Shown: positions 1 through 8,357, counted from the first letter of the stretch. The stretch: 64,000 bases of DNA from Acidimicrobiales bacterium (GCA_025455885.1 JALOLR010000010.1:1-64000); one strand, 5' to 3'. Notes: generated from the letters alone by a model not told the origin. Made by a program: numbers and translations.

Positions 1-1
1 A

Positions 2-88
2 GGACTCTCCAAGAAGGAGATCATCCGCTGCCTCAAGCGCTACATCGCCCGAGAGATCTACAACGACTTGCGCAACCTCAATCAATAG
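2..88 (+). CDS. C-terminal fragment of an IS110-like transposase
   Basis: Only the last 28 codons are in the window, open at the left edge and ending in TAG. The segment contains the string EIIRCLKRYIAREIY, which I recall from the C-termini of IS110/IS116/IS902-family transposases. The family assignment rests on that recall alone. By my count the fragment is about 53% GC, well below its neighbours, which fits imported DNA. IS110 elements lack long terminal inverted repeats, so no end can be marked. It may be an intact element cut by the window or a remnant. Confidence 0.5.
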   Translation, partial: GLSKKEIIRCLKRYIAREIYNDLRNLNQ

Positions 89-123
89 GAGCATCAGTCA
101 CCTGCGGGCGGGGTCGGCTGAGC

Positions 124-1518
124 TCAGACCGGTGCCCCGGGCGCGACGAGGGGCCAGGGCCGCTCCCGCTCCACGACCCCGGCCAGGTCGAGCAGCAGGT
201 CGTCGGCGTGGTGGCGGGCGATGAGCTGCATCCCCACCGGCAGCCCGTCGATCACCCCGATCGGGATCGACACCGCCGGGCATCCCGTGATGTTGGCCGG
301 GATCGTCAGCGCGCCGTTGTTCTCGGGCCCGACGCGTTGCTCGCCCACCCTGGTGTTCAGCGTGACCCCGGCCGGGTAGGCGACGTCGGGGTTCGTGGCG
401 CACAGCACCAGGTCGACCTGGTCGAACACCGCGGCCATGGCCTCGTTGGCCGCGGTGCGCCGCTCCAGGACCCGGGCCGCCATGGCCAGGTCGAAGTGCT
501 CCTCGGCCACCTGCACCCCGAAGGCCATCTCCTCGGTCAGGAGCGGACGGTCCTCGGGCCACCGGTCGCCGAGGTCGGACAGCACGCCGGCCAGGCCGCT
601 CATCGCCCACTCGAACCCGAGCCCCGGGACGTCGACGACCACGTCGTCCACCCGGCGCAGCCCGGCGGCCGCGACGAGCTGCTCGCCGGCGTCACGGACC
701 ATGGCCTCCACCGCAGGGTGCACCACGGCGGTGGCCAGGTGGGGCACGACGGCGATGCGCAGCCCGCGCAGGTCGTGGGTGCCGAGGCCGGCCTCCCAGC
801 CCCCCGGTGAGGGCAGGCTGTACGGGTCGCGGCTGTCGTAGCCGGCGCAGACGTCGAACCAGCGGGCGGCGTCGCGCACCGATCGGGCCAGGCAGCCGAC
901 GACGACCGTGAAGTTGCCGACCTGCGTGTACGGCCCCCGCGGGATGCGCCCGATCGTGCCCTTCAGCCCGAGCAGTCCGTTGAACCCGGCCGGGATGCGG
1001 ATCGAGCCGCCGCCGTCCCCGCCGGTGGCGATCGGGACCAGCCCACCGGCCACGGCGGCGGCACTGCCCCCCGACGAGCCGCCGGCGGTGCGGGTGGGGT
1101 CCCAGGCGTTGCCGGTGACGCCGTTGAGCTTCGTGACGCTCACGTTGAGCCCGCCGAACTCCGATGCCGTCGTCTGCCCGACCGCCACGGCACCGCCCTG
1201 CTCGACCGCCCGGCGGACCATGGTGGAGGTGTGCCCGGCGACCCGGTCGGCGAAGACCAGCGACGCCTCGGTGTGGGGCCACCCCTCCACGGGGGTGAGC
1301 TCCTTCACGCCGAGGGGGACGCCGCCGAAGGGCTCGTGGACGTCGGCGACGGCGGCCCTTTCGAGGGCACGGTCGCCGTCGACGAACGAGAACGCGTTGA
1401 GCGCGCTCGATTCCACCGCCCGGAGGGTGGCCTCGAGCTCCTCGACCGGTGAGCGTTCCCCGGCACGGAACGCCTCGACGAGAGAGACCGCGTCGCCTGT
1501 CCACGGTGCGTCGGCCAT
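124..1518 (-). CDS. Amidase signature family enzyme
   Basis: A 464-residue amidase-signature hydrolase, which would cleave a C-N amide bond of an unknown small substrate in the cytoplasm. The Ser-cisSer-Lys triad is readable: Lys72 in GVPLGVKEL, cis-Ser148 in GGSSGGS, and nucleophile Ser172 in GGDGGGSIRIP. The 24-residue spacing between the two serines matches the family. The usual DTGGS reads DGGGS here, so Thr is replaced by Gly beside the nucleophile. Length is normal. The ATG at 1518 has a TAGGGT hexamer 6 nt upstream. It is divergent from the thioesterase gene. It is too generic to assign as GatA or to name a substrate, and no gatB or gatC is nearby. Confidence 0.9.
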   Translation of the reverse strand: MADAPWTGDAVSLVEAFRAGERSPVEELEATLRAVESSALNAFSFVDGDRALERAAVADVHEPFGGVPLGVKELTPVEGWPHTEASLVFADRVAGHTSTMVRRAVEQGGAVAVGQTTASEFGGLNVSVTKLNGVTGNAWDPTRTAGGSSGGSAAAVAGGLVPIATGGDGGGSIRIPAGFNGLLGLKGTIGRIPRGPYTQVGNFTVVVGCLARSVRDAARWFDVCAGYDSRDPYSLPSPGGWEAGLGTHDLRGLRIAVVPHLATAVVHPAVEAMVRDAGEQLVAAAGLRRVDDVVVDVPGLGFEWAMSGLAGVLSDLGDRWPEDRPLLTEEMAFGVQVAEEHFDLAMAARVLERRTAANEAMAAVFDQVDLVLCATNPDVAYPAGVTLNTRVGEQRVGPENNGALTIPANITGCPAVSIPIGVIDGLPVGMQLIARHHADDLLLDLAGVVERERPWPLVAPGAPV

Positions 1519-1524
1519 CGGGCG

Positions 1525-1530
1525 ACCCTA
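1525..1530 (-). promoter_or_regulatory. Candidate -10 element of amidase gene
   Basis: TAGGGT on the minus strand ends 6 nt before the ATG at 1518. There is no Shine-Dalgarno match in between, so the transcript would begin at or next to the start codon. Confidence 0.45.
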
Positions 1531-1591
1531 GTGCCGGACGGGTCGGCGGCCTCGCCCCGGTGCGTCCCCTGAGGCGCCCGGCGCCCCCTTG

Positions 1592-1597
1592 TAGAGT
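1592..1597 (+). promoter_or_regulatory. Candidate -10 element of thioesterase operon
   Basis: TAGAGT, 7 nt before the GTG at 1605. The same hexamer and spacing occur before the acyl-CoA dehydrogenase gene at 26280. Confidence 0.5.
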
Positions 1598-1604
1598 CCC
1601 GCCC

Positions 1605-2393
1605 GTGAACGCACGTGAGTGGCTCGGTCTGGAGCCCACGCACAACCCGATGCGCTGGTACCTGCCCGTCACCCCGGGCATCTGCAGCGGTCTGGGCACG
1701 CTGTTCGGGGGCTGTGGGCTCGGTGCGGCCATCGAGGCCCTCGAGCGCACCACCGGGCGGCCGGTGGTGTGGGCGTGCGCCCAGTACCTGAACTACACCC
1801 GCCCCCCGTCGGTGGTCGACCTCGACGTCCACATCGGCGCCCACGGCCGGTCCACCACCCAGGCCCGCGTGCTCGGCCAGGTGGGCGACACCGAGATCTT
1901 CACGGTCAACGCCTCGCTCGGGAGGCGGGACTTCCACGAGGAGGGCCAGTGGGTCACCATGCCGGACTCGCCCGGGCCCGAGGAGTGCCCGCCCCGCGAG
2001 TACCGGTTCGATCCGGGCAACACCATCGCCAGCCGCCTCGAGTCCCGCATGGCCGTCGAGTCGCCGGGCACCGGTCGCACCGCGTTCTGGACCCGCATGC
2101 CCGGGCTCTCCATGAACTCCGCAGCGGCCCTCGCCATCCTCGGCGACTTCGTACCGATGGGCCTCGGCCAGACCCTCACCAGCGAGATCAGCTCCAACAG
2201 CCTCGACAACACGCTGCGGGTGCTGCACACCGCCGCCACCGAGTGGGTCCTCGTCGACGTGCGCATCGAGGCCGTCGCCCGGGGCTTCGGGCACGGCCAC
2301 ATCTACCTGTGGGCCGAGGACGGCACCCTCATGGGCACCGCCAGCCAATCGGCCATGATCCGCGCGTGGCGAGAGCCGCCGTCGAGCCGGTGA
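1605..2393 (+). CDS. Acyl-CoA thioesterase, TesB-like double hotdog
   Basis: A 262-residue protein predicted to hydrolyse acyl-CoA to free acid and CoA. The N-terminal hotdog carries LFGG at residues 33-36, where TesB proteins have their conserved FGG turn. The C-terminal half holds SLDNTL, then EWVLVDVR, GFGHGHIYLW and GTLMGTASQSAMIR, the usual order of the second TesB hotdog. GTG 1605 was chosen because the conserved N-terminus begins there and a -10-like hexamer sits 7 nt upstream. The open frame continues upstream into the amidase promoter region and is not coding there. Its stop overlaps the next start (GTGA), so it is probably translated together with the LLM oxidoreductase. The substrate chain length is unknown. 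Confidence 0.8.
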   Translation: MNAREWLGLEPTHNPMRWYLPVTPGICSGLGTLFGGCGLGAAIEALERTTGRPVVWACAQYLNYTRPPSVVDLDVHIGAHGRSTTQARVLGQVGDTEIFTVNASLGRRDFHEEGQWVTMPDSPGPEECPPREYRFDPGNTIASRLESRMAVESPGTGRTAFWTRMPGLSMNSAAALAILGDFVPMGLGQTLTSEISSNSLDNTLRVLHTAATEWVLVDVRIEAVARGFGHGHIYLWAEDGTLMGTASQSAMIRAWREPPSSR

Positions 2394-3364
2394 GCGCGCC
2401 GGTCCGTCACGGCATGACCATCCCCTTCGACGGGGTGGCGCTCGGCGAGCAGCGGGAGTGGATCGAGGAGCTCGCCTCGCTCGGCTACACCGATGTGTGG
2501 TCGGCCGAGGCCGACGGGGCCGACGGGTTCACCCCCCTGGCGCTGGCGTCGGTGTGGGCGCCACGCCTGCGGCTCGGCACGGCGATCATCCCCGCGTACA
2601 CCCGTGGCCCGGCGTTGCTCGCCCAGAGCGTCGGGGCGATGGCCCAGGCGGCGCCGGGGCGCTTCGTGCTGGGCCTCGGCACGTCATCGAACGTGATCGT
2701 CGAGCGCTGGAACGGCATCCCCTTCTCCGAGCCCTACGCCCGCATGCGCGACACCGTCCGGTTCCTTCGCCAGGCCCTCAGCGGCGAGAAGGTCACCGAG
2801 ACCTACGACACCTTCGCCGTCCAGGGCTTCCGGCTGAAGGTCCGCCCGCCCGAGCCGGTGCCGATCCTCGTCGCCGCCCTCCGGGAAGGCATGTTGAACC
2901 TGGCGGGCCGCCACGGCGACGGCGCCATCATCAACTGGCTCTCGGCCGACGACGTCACCCGCGTCGCGCCGATCGTCACCGCCCACGGCGCCGACAAGGA
3001 GATCGTGGCCCGGATCTTCGTCGCGCCGTCCGAGGACACCGAGACCGTGCGCGCCGCCGCCCGCTACGCCATCGCCGCCTACCTCAACGTGCCGGTCTAC
3101 CGCGCCTTCCACGAGTGGCTGGGCCGCACCGACGCGTTGGCCGACATGTGGGCGGCCTGGGAGGCGGGTGACCGCCCCGCGGCCCTCGCCGCCATCCCCG
3201 ACGAGGTGGTCGACGCGCTGGTGGTCCACGGCTCGCCGGCGCAGTGCCGCGCCCACGTGCAGCGCTACGTCGACAACGGCGTCACCACCCCTGTCCTCGC
3301 CGTCCTCCCGCTGGCACCCGACGTCGACGTGCGCCGGGCGTTGGCCGACCTCGCCCCCCGCTGA
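2390..3364 (+). CDS. LLM-class flavin-dependent oxidoreductase
   Basis: A 324-residue TIM-barrel oxidoreductase of the luciferase-like monooxygenase family. In actinobacteria these often use F420, although the cofactor cannot be read from sequence. Supporting segments are the start TIPFDG, WSAEADGADGFTPLALAS, RLGTAIIPAYTRGPALLAQS and FVLGLGTSSNVIVERWNG, the typical barrel strands. The start is the GTG at 2390, which overlaps the thioesterase TGA as GTGA. An internal ATG at 2414 is the alternative. It converges with the DUF4914 gene. The pairing with a thioesterase suggests a role in fatty or acyl-CoA catabolism (inference). Confidence 0.85.
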   Translation: MSAPVRHGMTIPFDGVALGEQREWIEELASLGYTDVWSAEADGADGFTPLALASVWAPRLRLGTAIIPAYTRGPALLAQSVGAMAQAAPGRFVLGLGTSSNVIVERWNGIPFSEPYARMRDTVRFLRQALSGEKVTETYDTFAVQGFRLKVRPPEPVPILVAALREGMLNLAGRHGDGAIINWLSADDVTRVAPIVTAHGADKEIVARIFVAPSEDTETVRAAARYAIAAYLNVPVYRAFHEWLGRTDALADMWAAWEAGDRPAALAAIPDEVVDALVVHGSPAQCRAHVQRYVDNGVTTPVLAVLPLAPDVDVRRALADLAPR

Positions 3365-3394
3365 GGCTCCGACCGGTCAGCCGCGCCCGAAGGG

Positions 3395-5269
3395 TCACGC
3401 CACGGGCAGCAGCCGGTCGAAGTCCCCGACCGACCCGCCGTCGTTCACGCAGGCGATGATCTCGTGCCCGAGCGGGTCGAGGTCGGGGAGGACGAACTTC
3501 TCGAGCTCGGCCACCGCGAAGTCCTGCAGCTGGCGGGCCCCCACGTCGTAGATCTCGGCGTGCAGCTCGCGTTGGAGCTCGACGTGGAAGAGCCAGCGGG
3601 GGATCTGCTGGCCCTCGACGGTGATCCCCATGGGCGCTCGTCCGAGCAGCGGCAGCCGGGCGTCGACGAGCGTCCCTGGTTCGAAGCGAGCCGAGCCGCG
3701 TCGGGCGAAGTACTCCCTCCCGATCCACTGCGGCATGAACCCCACCTTCCAGCACCCGATGTGCTGGTTGGGGAACAACAGGTAGTCCACGGCGGTGGTC
3801 GTCTGGATCTGGCGCAGCAGCAGGTTGGCCTGGTCGACGCGCCGACCCGTCGCGAAGGGCCAGTAGGAGCCGACGCCCTCGCTCGACATGCCCTCGGTGT
3901 CGACGATGCTCGGGTTGTCGTGCCCCCTCGGGGCGATGAGGCGCCACACCCAGGCCAGCGCGGGGGGCAGGCTGTGGAAGAGGCCGATGACCCCGTAGCT
4001 CGGGGTCTCCGCGGTGCACGGCGGCGTGCGGATGCCGAAGCTGCGGATGTCGACCTTCACGGTGCCGTCCACCACCCCGGGCACGATGTGACGGGGGATG
4101 ACCACCCGGGGGTTCGGGGTGGGGACGCCCGGGGCGTCCATGGTGTGCTCCCAGATGAGCGCCCGGCTGTCGGGGGCGGCGTCGATGTTGAGGAACAGCA
4201 ACGGCTCCGGCGGGTCGGCGGTGAGGCGTTCGAGGTTCGGGTCGGTGCCGTAGTGGGTGATGTGGTTCACGCGCACGAACCAGGCGTCCTCGGCGTCGCG
4301 CAGGTGCAGCTTGGCGTCGCCGGTCTGCAACGACGGGTGGCACATGGCCATGTCGTCGGTGACGGGACGCAGGTCGCAGGTCTGCGTGGGCAGGACGATC
4401 GTCCGCACGTCGTCGCGCAGGACGTTGCTCCCCAGGACGAGTGCACCGTCGGTCTGGCGGTGCGGGTACTCGAGCATCTCGCTCTTGCCCGACCCGCTGG
4501 CCCCCTCGTGCATGAAGGTGACGACGTTGTCGTAGGGCGTGACCACCTGGACCGTCGAGCAGTGGGCCACCACCCATCCCTCGTGCTCGCCGATGTTGAT
4601 GAGCACGCCGTAGACGCCCTTCTTGGCGCTGGGGCCGGGGTAGAGGTTGTAGCTGAAGAGCTCGTGGAGCGGCGGGTCGTCGCTGCGGTTGTGGACCACG
4701 ACCTGGCGCCCGTCGAAGTGCGTGTGACGGAAGGGCGGCGCCACGTACAGCACCGCTCTCGGCACGAACGGGTCGGGCAGGTCGTCGATGTCGACCAGGC
4801 CCTGGAGCAGGGCGAGGCCGAGTGCGAAGAAGCCGGCGTTGGCCGGTGCGACCACCACGGCCGGGACGCCGGTGTCGTGCTCGCCGGCGATGAACGGGAA
4901 CACCACCAGGTCCTGCTCGGCGAGCCAGTCGAGGGTCGCCTCGCGCACCGGCGCGAACTCCGCGCCGAAGCGGTCGCGGTAGTGGGTCTTGTCGGTCGGC
5001 AGGTCGTCGCCCACGACGAGGGCGTCGGCGTCACGGCGCCGCATGTACGGCTCCACGTAGTTGGCGCTCACGCCGTTGCGCACCGCGACGGCGACGGCCT
5101 CGACCACCCGTCCCCGACCCGGCACGTCGTAGGCCACTTCCGTGACCCCGTCGCCGACCGCGGCGGCGGCGAGCTCCTCCGTGGTCCGGGGGACCACGAC
5201 CGACGGGGCCCGCGAGAGGACCTCCACGGTGTCGGGGGGAAGGGTGAGTCGGCGCCACTGCTCGTCCAT
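3395..5269 (-). CDS. DUF4914-like protein with PEPCK-type P-loop
   Basis: A 624-residue protein that I recognise as resembling DUF4914, a family of about this length with no established reaction. The P-loop GASGSGKSE lies at residues 256-264 and a DD pair at 305-306. This arrangement resembles the kinase-1a and kinase-2 motifs of ATP-dependent phosphoenolpyruvate carboxykinase. Other striking strings are AYDVPGRG (47-54), EPYMRRRDAD (73-82), APANAGFFALGLA (141-153) and SEGVGSYWPFATGR (463-476). There is no signal peptide or membrane segment, so it is probably cytosolic. ATG 5269 follows TAGAGC at 6 nt. It is a single gene that converges with the LLM gene. A nucleotide-dependent kinase or carboxykinase activity is inference only. 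Confidence 0.7.
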   Translation of the reverse strand: MDEQWRRLTLPPDTVEVLSRAPSVVVPRTTEELAAAAVGDGVTEVAYDVPGRGRVVEAVAVAVRNGVSANYVEPYMRRRDADALVVGDDLPTDKTHYRDRFGAEFAPVREATLDWLAEQDLVVFPFIAGEHDTGVPAVVVAPANAGFFALGLALLQGLVDIDDLPDPFVPRAVLYVAPPFRHTHFDGRQVVVHNRSDDPPLHELFSYNLYPGPSAKKGVYGVLINIGEHEGWVVAHCSTVQVVTPYDNVVTFMHEGASGSGKSEMLEYPHRQTDGALVLGSNVLRDDVRTIVLPTQTCDLRPVTDDMAMCHPSLQTGDAKLHLRDAEDAWFVRVNHITHYGTDPNLERLTADPPEPLLFLNIDAAPDSRALIWEHTMDAPGVPTPNPRVVIPRHIVPGVVDGTVKVDIRSFGIRTPPCTAETPSYGVIGLFHSLPPALAWVWRLIAPRGHDNPSIVDTEGMSSEGVGSYWPFATGRRVDQANLLLRQIQTTTAVDYLLFPNQHIGCWKVGFMPQWIGREYFARRGSARFEPGTLVDARLPLLGRAPMGITVEGQQIPRWLFHVELQRELHAEIYDVGARQLQDFAVAELEKFVLPDLDPLGHEIIACVNDGGSVGDFDRLLPVA

Positions 5270-5275
5270 ACCGAT

Positions 5276-5281
5276 GCTCTA
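5276..5281 (-). promoter_or_regulatory. Candidate -10 element of DUF4914-like gene
   Basis: TAGAGC, 6 nt before the ATG at 5269. It differs from TANNNT in its last base. It lies just downstream of a hairpin that could end the preceding minus-strand transcript. Confidence 0.3.
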
Positions 5282-5295
5282 GTTGCTCGGCGGCG

Positions 5296-5313
5296 CGTCG
5301 CGAGGGCGCGACG
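5296..5313 (-). terminator. Hairpin after clamp-motif gene
   Basis: Perfect 7-bp stem CGTCGCG with loop AGGG, about 100 bp after the stop of the 105-codon gene. It has no T-tract, so it is only a candidate terminator. Confidence 0.35.
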
Positions 5314-5412
5314 GCGACCGTTCGATGAACTTCTCGTGACCTCAGGTTGACGGTGGTGTGCGTCGGGGCCCTCGGGGCAGGGTCCGGGTGGCTCCGCGGC
5401 CCTGCTCTGCGC

Positions 5413-5730
5413 TCAGAAGAGGTCCAGTTGCTCGGTCCGCGCCGCCCGCTCCGGCAGGGGCTCCCACGCCACGCCGCCTCGGGGTCCGACGGTGCGCACC
5501 TCCACCAGCTCGAGGGGGAGGGCTCGCAGCGAGCCCTTCGCGTCACGCACGCCGAGGCTGCCGTCGGCCTCCCGACGCGAGACGACGCCCTCCTTCCAGC
5601 GCTCGGTGGGCCGGCGGCGGAAGCGGACGACGGCACCGGTGCGAAGGCCCAGCGCGGTCAGCCCGTCGAGGCGCCCTCCCGGGTCGGGGTCGCCTCCGCC
5701 TCTCCGGGCACGGGGGGCCCGGGGGGTCAC
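5413..5730 (-). CDS. Small protein ending in a beta-clamp-binding motif (QLDLF)
   Basis: A 105-residue protein of unrecognised family. Its last five residues are QLDLF, which matches the bacterial sliding-clamp (DnaN) binding consensus QL[SD]LF found at the C-termini of polymerases and repair proteins. Before it, GAVVRFRRRPTERWKEGVV...GSLGVRD...RALPLELVEV looks like a small beta-barrel of SH3 or Tudor type. The first 20 residues are Arg/Pro/Gly-rich and probably disordered. GTG 5730 overlaps the TGA of the upstream LLM gene (GTGA), so translation is coupled. A role in replication or repair is inference from the terminal motif alone. The coupling to an oxidoreductase does not explain it. Confidence 0.7.
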   Translation of the reverse strand: MTPRAPRARRGGGDPDPGGRLDGLTALGLRTGAVVRFRRRPTERWKEGVVSRREADGSLGVRDAKGSLRALPLELVEVRTVGPRGGVAWEPLPERAARTEQLDLF

Positions 5731-6731
5731 GACCCGGGTGCCGCCGGGACGCCGGCTGCGGCGACCATGGTGGCGCGCACGGTGGCCATCCGGTCCGGCC
5801 CCCAGGGCAACGGCATCACGACGGGCACCTCGACGCCGGCGTCGACGTAGGACCGCACGGTGGCGTGGACGTGCTCGGCGTCGCCCATCACGTCGATGGC
5901 GTCGATCATCCGGTCCGACACCGCCGCCAGCGCTCCCTCCCGGTCGCGGGCGGCGTGATGCTCCCGGATGGCCGCCACCTCGTCGGCGAACCCGGCCCGT
6001 TCGAAGTTGCGGGCGTAGCTGTCGACGACGGCGTAGGAGAACAGGTCGCGGCGGGCGAGCTCCACGCCGTCGGCCCGGTCGCAGACGCCCACGTGCACGT
6101 AGGCGTAGACGGTGGCGTCGCCCCCGGCGCGCACCTGCTCGACCGACCACGGGACGTGGGAGGCCGGGAGGTAGTTCAACAGCACGCCGTCGGCCACCTC
6201 GCCGGCGAGGCGCAACATCGCCGGGTTGAGGGCGGCGACGACGATCTCGGGGCGTCGCTCCCCGAGGCGCACCCCCAGCCGGAACCGGCGCACCTGGTAG
6301 TGGTCGCCCTCGAAGGTCACCGGCTCCCCGGACAGGCACTCGCGGAGGAGCGCGACGTACTCGCGGACCTGGGCGAGGGGGCGCTCGCCGTACTCCGCGC
6401 CGTGCCACTGTGAGGCCACGACGGGCGACGAGATCCCGATGCCGAGCAGGATGCGCCGCTCGGGGTGGAGCGCCTGCAGCGTCGCCCCGGCCATGGCCAC
6501 CACGCCCGGGGTGCGCAGCTGGAGGGCGATCACCCCCGTGCCGAGGTCGAGGCCCGGGTTGGCGGCACCCGCGGCCGCGAGGGTGACGAAGGCCTCGGGC
6601 CCGGTGGTCTCGGCGGTCCAGAAGGACGAGTAGCCGAGCTCCGTCGCCCACCCGGCCGCCGTGGCGGCACGGTCGAGGCCGAGGTTCATGAATCCGGCGA
6701 AGGTGACGCCCAGGTCGGGTACCGCTGACAT
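5727..6731 (-). CDS. LLM-class flavin-dependent oxidoreductase
   Basis: A 334-residue member of the luciferase-like family. It opens with VTFAGFMNLGLDR and FWTAETTGPEAF, then has LDLGTGVIALQLRTP and RRILLGIGISSPVVASQWHGA, the usual TIM-barrel strands. EIVVAALNPAMLRLAGEVADGVLLNYLP is the conserved C-terminal barrel half. It is shorter than the sulfonate monooxygenases and closer to actinobacterial F420-type enzymes (family knowledge), and its substrate is unknown. ATG 6731 has TAGCGT 7 nt upstream. Its stop overlaps the clamp-motif gene. It is one of three LLM genes in the first 21 kb. Confidence 0.85.
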   Translation of the reverse strand: MSAVPDLGVTFAGFMNLGLDRAATAAGWATELGYSSFWTAETTGPEAFVTLAAAGAANPGLDLGTGVIALQLRTPGVVAMAGATLQALHPERRILLGIGISSPVVASQWHGAEYGERPLAQVREYVALLRECLSGEPVTFEGDHYQVRRFRLGVRLGERRPEIVVAALNPAMLRLAGEVADGVLLNYLPASHVPWSVEQVRAGGDATVYAYVHVGVCDRADGVELARRDLFSYAVVDSYARNFERAGFADEVAAIREHHAARDREGALAAVSDRMIDAIDVMGDAEHVHATVRSYVDAGVEVPVVMPLPWGPDRMATVRATMVAAAGVPAAPGS

Positions 6732-6738
6732 GGGCTCG

Positions 6739-6744
6739 ACGCTA
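6739..6744 (-). promoter_or_regulatory. Candidate -10 element of LLM/clamp-motif operon
   Basis: TAGCGT, 7 nt before the ATG at 6731, in the 37-bp gap after the kinase stop. The pair can therefore be transcribed separately from the kinase. Confidence 0.45.
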
Positions 6745-6768
6745 CCGAGCGCGCCGGCCGGGACGGGC

Positions 6769-8256
6769 CTACCAGCGCCCCGAGCGGGTGAGCAGGTACG
6801 CTTCGCCGGTCCGGGCCTCGCCCACCCAGCCGACGCGGGCCTCGAGGTCGCGGTTCGTGTTCCCGAAGCAGTCGGGCTGGTCGAGCGACACGGTGGCCGC
6901 CACCCCGTCGGTGCTCACGGCCGTCCCGAGCGTCTCACCCTCGCTGAGCACGTCGAGGCGCATGGTGGCGCCGGGCGGGGCGGTGAGCGTCACCCGTAGG
7001 ACGTTGTCGCAGAACAGGTTGAGCGAGTGGTCGACCCGGAACGGGTAGACGTCGACCGCGTCGGCGGGGACGAGGTTGGCCCGGATGCGGTCGACGAACT
7101 CCGCCCCGCCGACGTCGTCGGACGCGACCTCGCACCCGGTCGCCGGGTCGCCGTCGTAGTCGGCGCGCCCGGGCAGGCACGCGGTGCCGTCGGTGCCGAT
7201 CGCGGGCGGCTCCCCGCACGGCTGGTAGGGGAGGTCCTCGCACGGCGCGGGGTCGAACGGCACCAGACCGGTCGCGCTGAGGCCGTCGGCGTCGTCGAGA
7301 CGATCGGCGACGGCCACCGCGCCGAGCACCACGACCAGCGCCGCAGCGGTGCCGGCCGCCAGGCCGACCAGTCGTCCTCCTCGTCGCCGGGGTGCCGGAG
7401 CGGAGATCCGCGTGCCTTCGGGGCCGACGGCGTCCTCGGCCCCCGTCCGCCGCGAGGCTGCGGCCCGCCGGCCTCGTCCCGGGGCGCGGTCGACGGCGGC
7501 CACCGCGGCGCTCGGCCGGCGCTGTGGCGCCCGGGCCAGGGCCGGCGCCAGGCGCCGTCGCACCGAGCGGTCGAGGCCGGCCGGGAGGGGGGCGAGACGC
7601 CCACGGGCCGCCCTGGGGAGCAGGATCGCCGGGTCGCCCCGGCCGTAGGGCGGTTGGCCCGTCGCTCCGAACAGGAGCGTCGCCGCCAGGGAGAACACGT
7701 CGGCGGGCGGCCCGCTCTCCTCGCCCCGGGCCTGCTCGGGAGCCATGAACTCCGGGGTGCCGATCACCGCCCCCGTCACCGTCAGCCCCCCGGTCGAGTC
7801 GCGGATCGTGGCCACACCGAAGTCGGCGAGGAACGGCGTGCCCCGCTCGTCGAACAACACGTTGGCGGGCTTGATGTCGCGGTGGGTGATGCCCTGGCGG
7901 TGGGCGGCGGCCAGTGCCGCGAAGAGGGCATCGGCGAGCTCGTGGACCTGGCCCGGGCTGAGCGGGCCGTGGTGGTGGACCTGGTCGGCGAGCGTGCCAC
8001 CGGGGAGGTAGGGGAGCACGAGCACCACGTCGTCGCCGTCGTCGAGCACCTCGAGCAGCGGGACGATGTTGGGGTGGTCGAGCCGGGCGAGAGCGGCCGC
8101 CTCACGTCGGATCCGGGCCCGGGCACGGTGCATCTCGTGGGCGCTGCCGTGCAGGAGCAGCCGCTTGCAGGCCACCGGGCGGCCGGCGTCGTCGAGGGCG
8201 AGGTCGACCACGCCCATCCCGCCACGGCCGAGTCGGCGCTGCACCACGTAGCTCAC
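6769..8256 (-). CDS. Membrane Ser/Thr protein kinase (PknB-like)
   Basis: A 495-residue Hanks-type kinase. Visible motifs are the glycine loop GRGGMG (10-15), Lys31 in ACKRL, HRDIKPAN with catalytic Asp127, DFG at 145-147 and APE at 172-174. A low-complexity Arg/Ala/Pro linker (about 240-295) leads to one membrane helix at about 296-317. An outside domain of about 175 residues follows, with several cysteines (such as C339 and C347) and a weakly beta-like sequence. There are no PASTA repeats, so the sensor differs from PknB. GTG 8256 follows TAGGCT at 9 nt. It is divergent from a 56-residue protein that may share its regulation. Confidence 0.88.
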   Translation of the reverse strand: MSYVVQRRLGRGGMGVVDLALDDAGRPVACKRLLLHGSAHEMHRARARIRREAAALARLDHPNIVPLLEVLDDGDDVVLVLPYLPGGTLADQVHHHGPLSPGQVHELADALFAALAAAHRQGITHRDIKPANVLFDERGTPFLADFGVATIRDSTGGLTVTGAVIGTPEFMAPEQARGEESGPPADVFSLAATLLFGATGQPPYGRGDPAILLPRAARGRLAPLPAGLDRSVRRRLAPALARAPQRRPSAAVAAVDRAPGRGRRAAASRRTGAEDAVGPEGTRISAPAPRRRGGRLVGLAAGTAAALVVVLGAVAVADRLDDADGLSATGLVPFDPAPCEDLPYQPCGEPPAIGTDGTACLPGRADYDGDPATGCEVASDDVGGAEFVDRIRANLVPADAVDVYPFRVDHSLNLFCDNVLRVTLTAPPGATMRLDVLSEGETLGTAVSTDGVAATVSLDQPDCFGNTNRDLEARVGWVGEARTGEAYLLTRSGRW

Positions 8257-8265
8257 GAGGCGTCG

Positions 8266-8271
8266 AGCCTA
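8266..8271 (-). promoter_or_regulatory. Candidate -10 element of kinase gene
   Basis: TAGGCT, 9 nt before the GTG at 8256. The spacing is slightly long for a leaderless start. Confidence 0.35.
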
Positions 8272-8329
8272 CGGGGCCGTCGCCGCGGTTCGGGGTCACG
8301 GCGGGCCACGAAAATGATCTTCCCGAAAC

Positions 8330-8357
8330 CTGACTGTCACAGGTCTCCGCCTACGAT
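8330..8357 (+). promoter_or_regulatory. Candidate promoter of 56-residue protein
   Basis: CTGACT at 8330-8335 and TACGAT at 8352-8357 are separated by 16 bp and match -35 TTGACA and -10 TATAAT at four of six bases each. The short leader that follows carries AGGAG at 8381-8385, 5 nt before the ATG. Confidence 0.45.
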
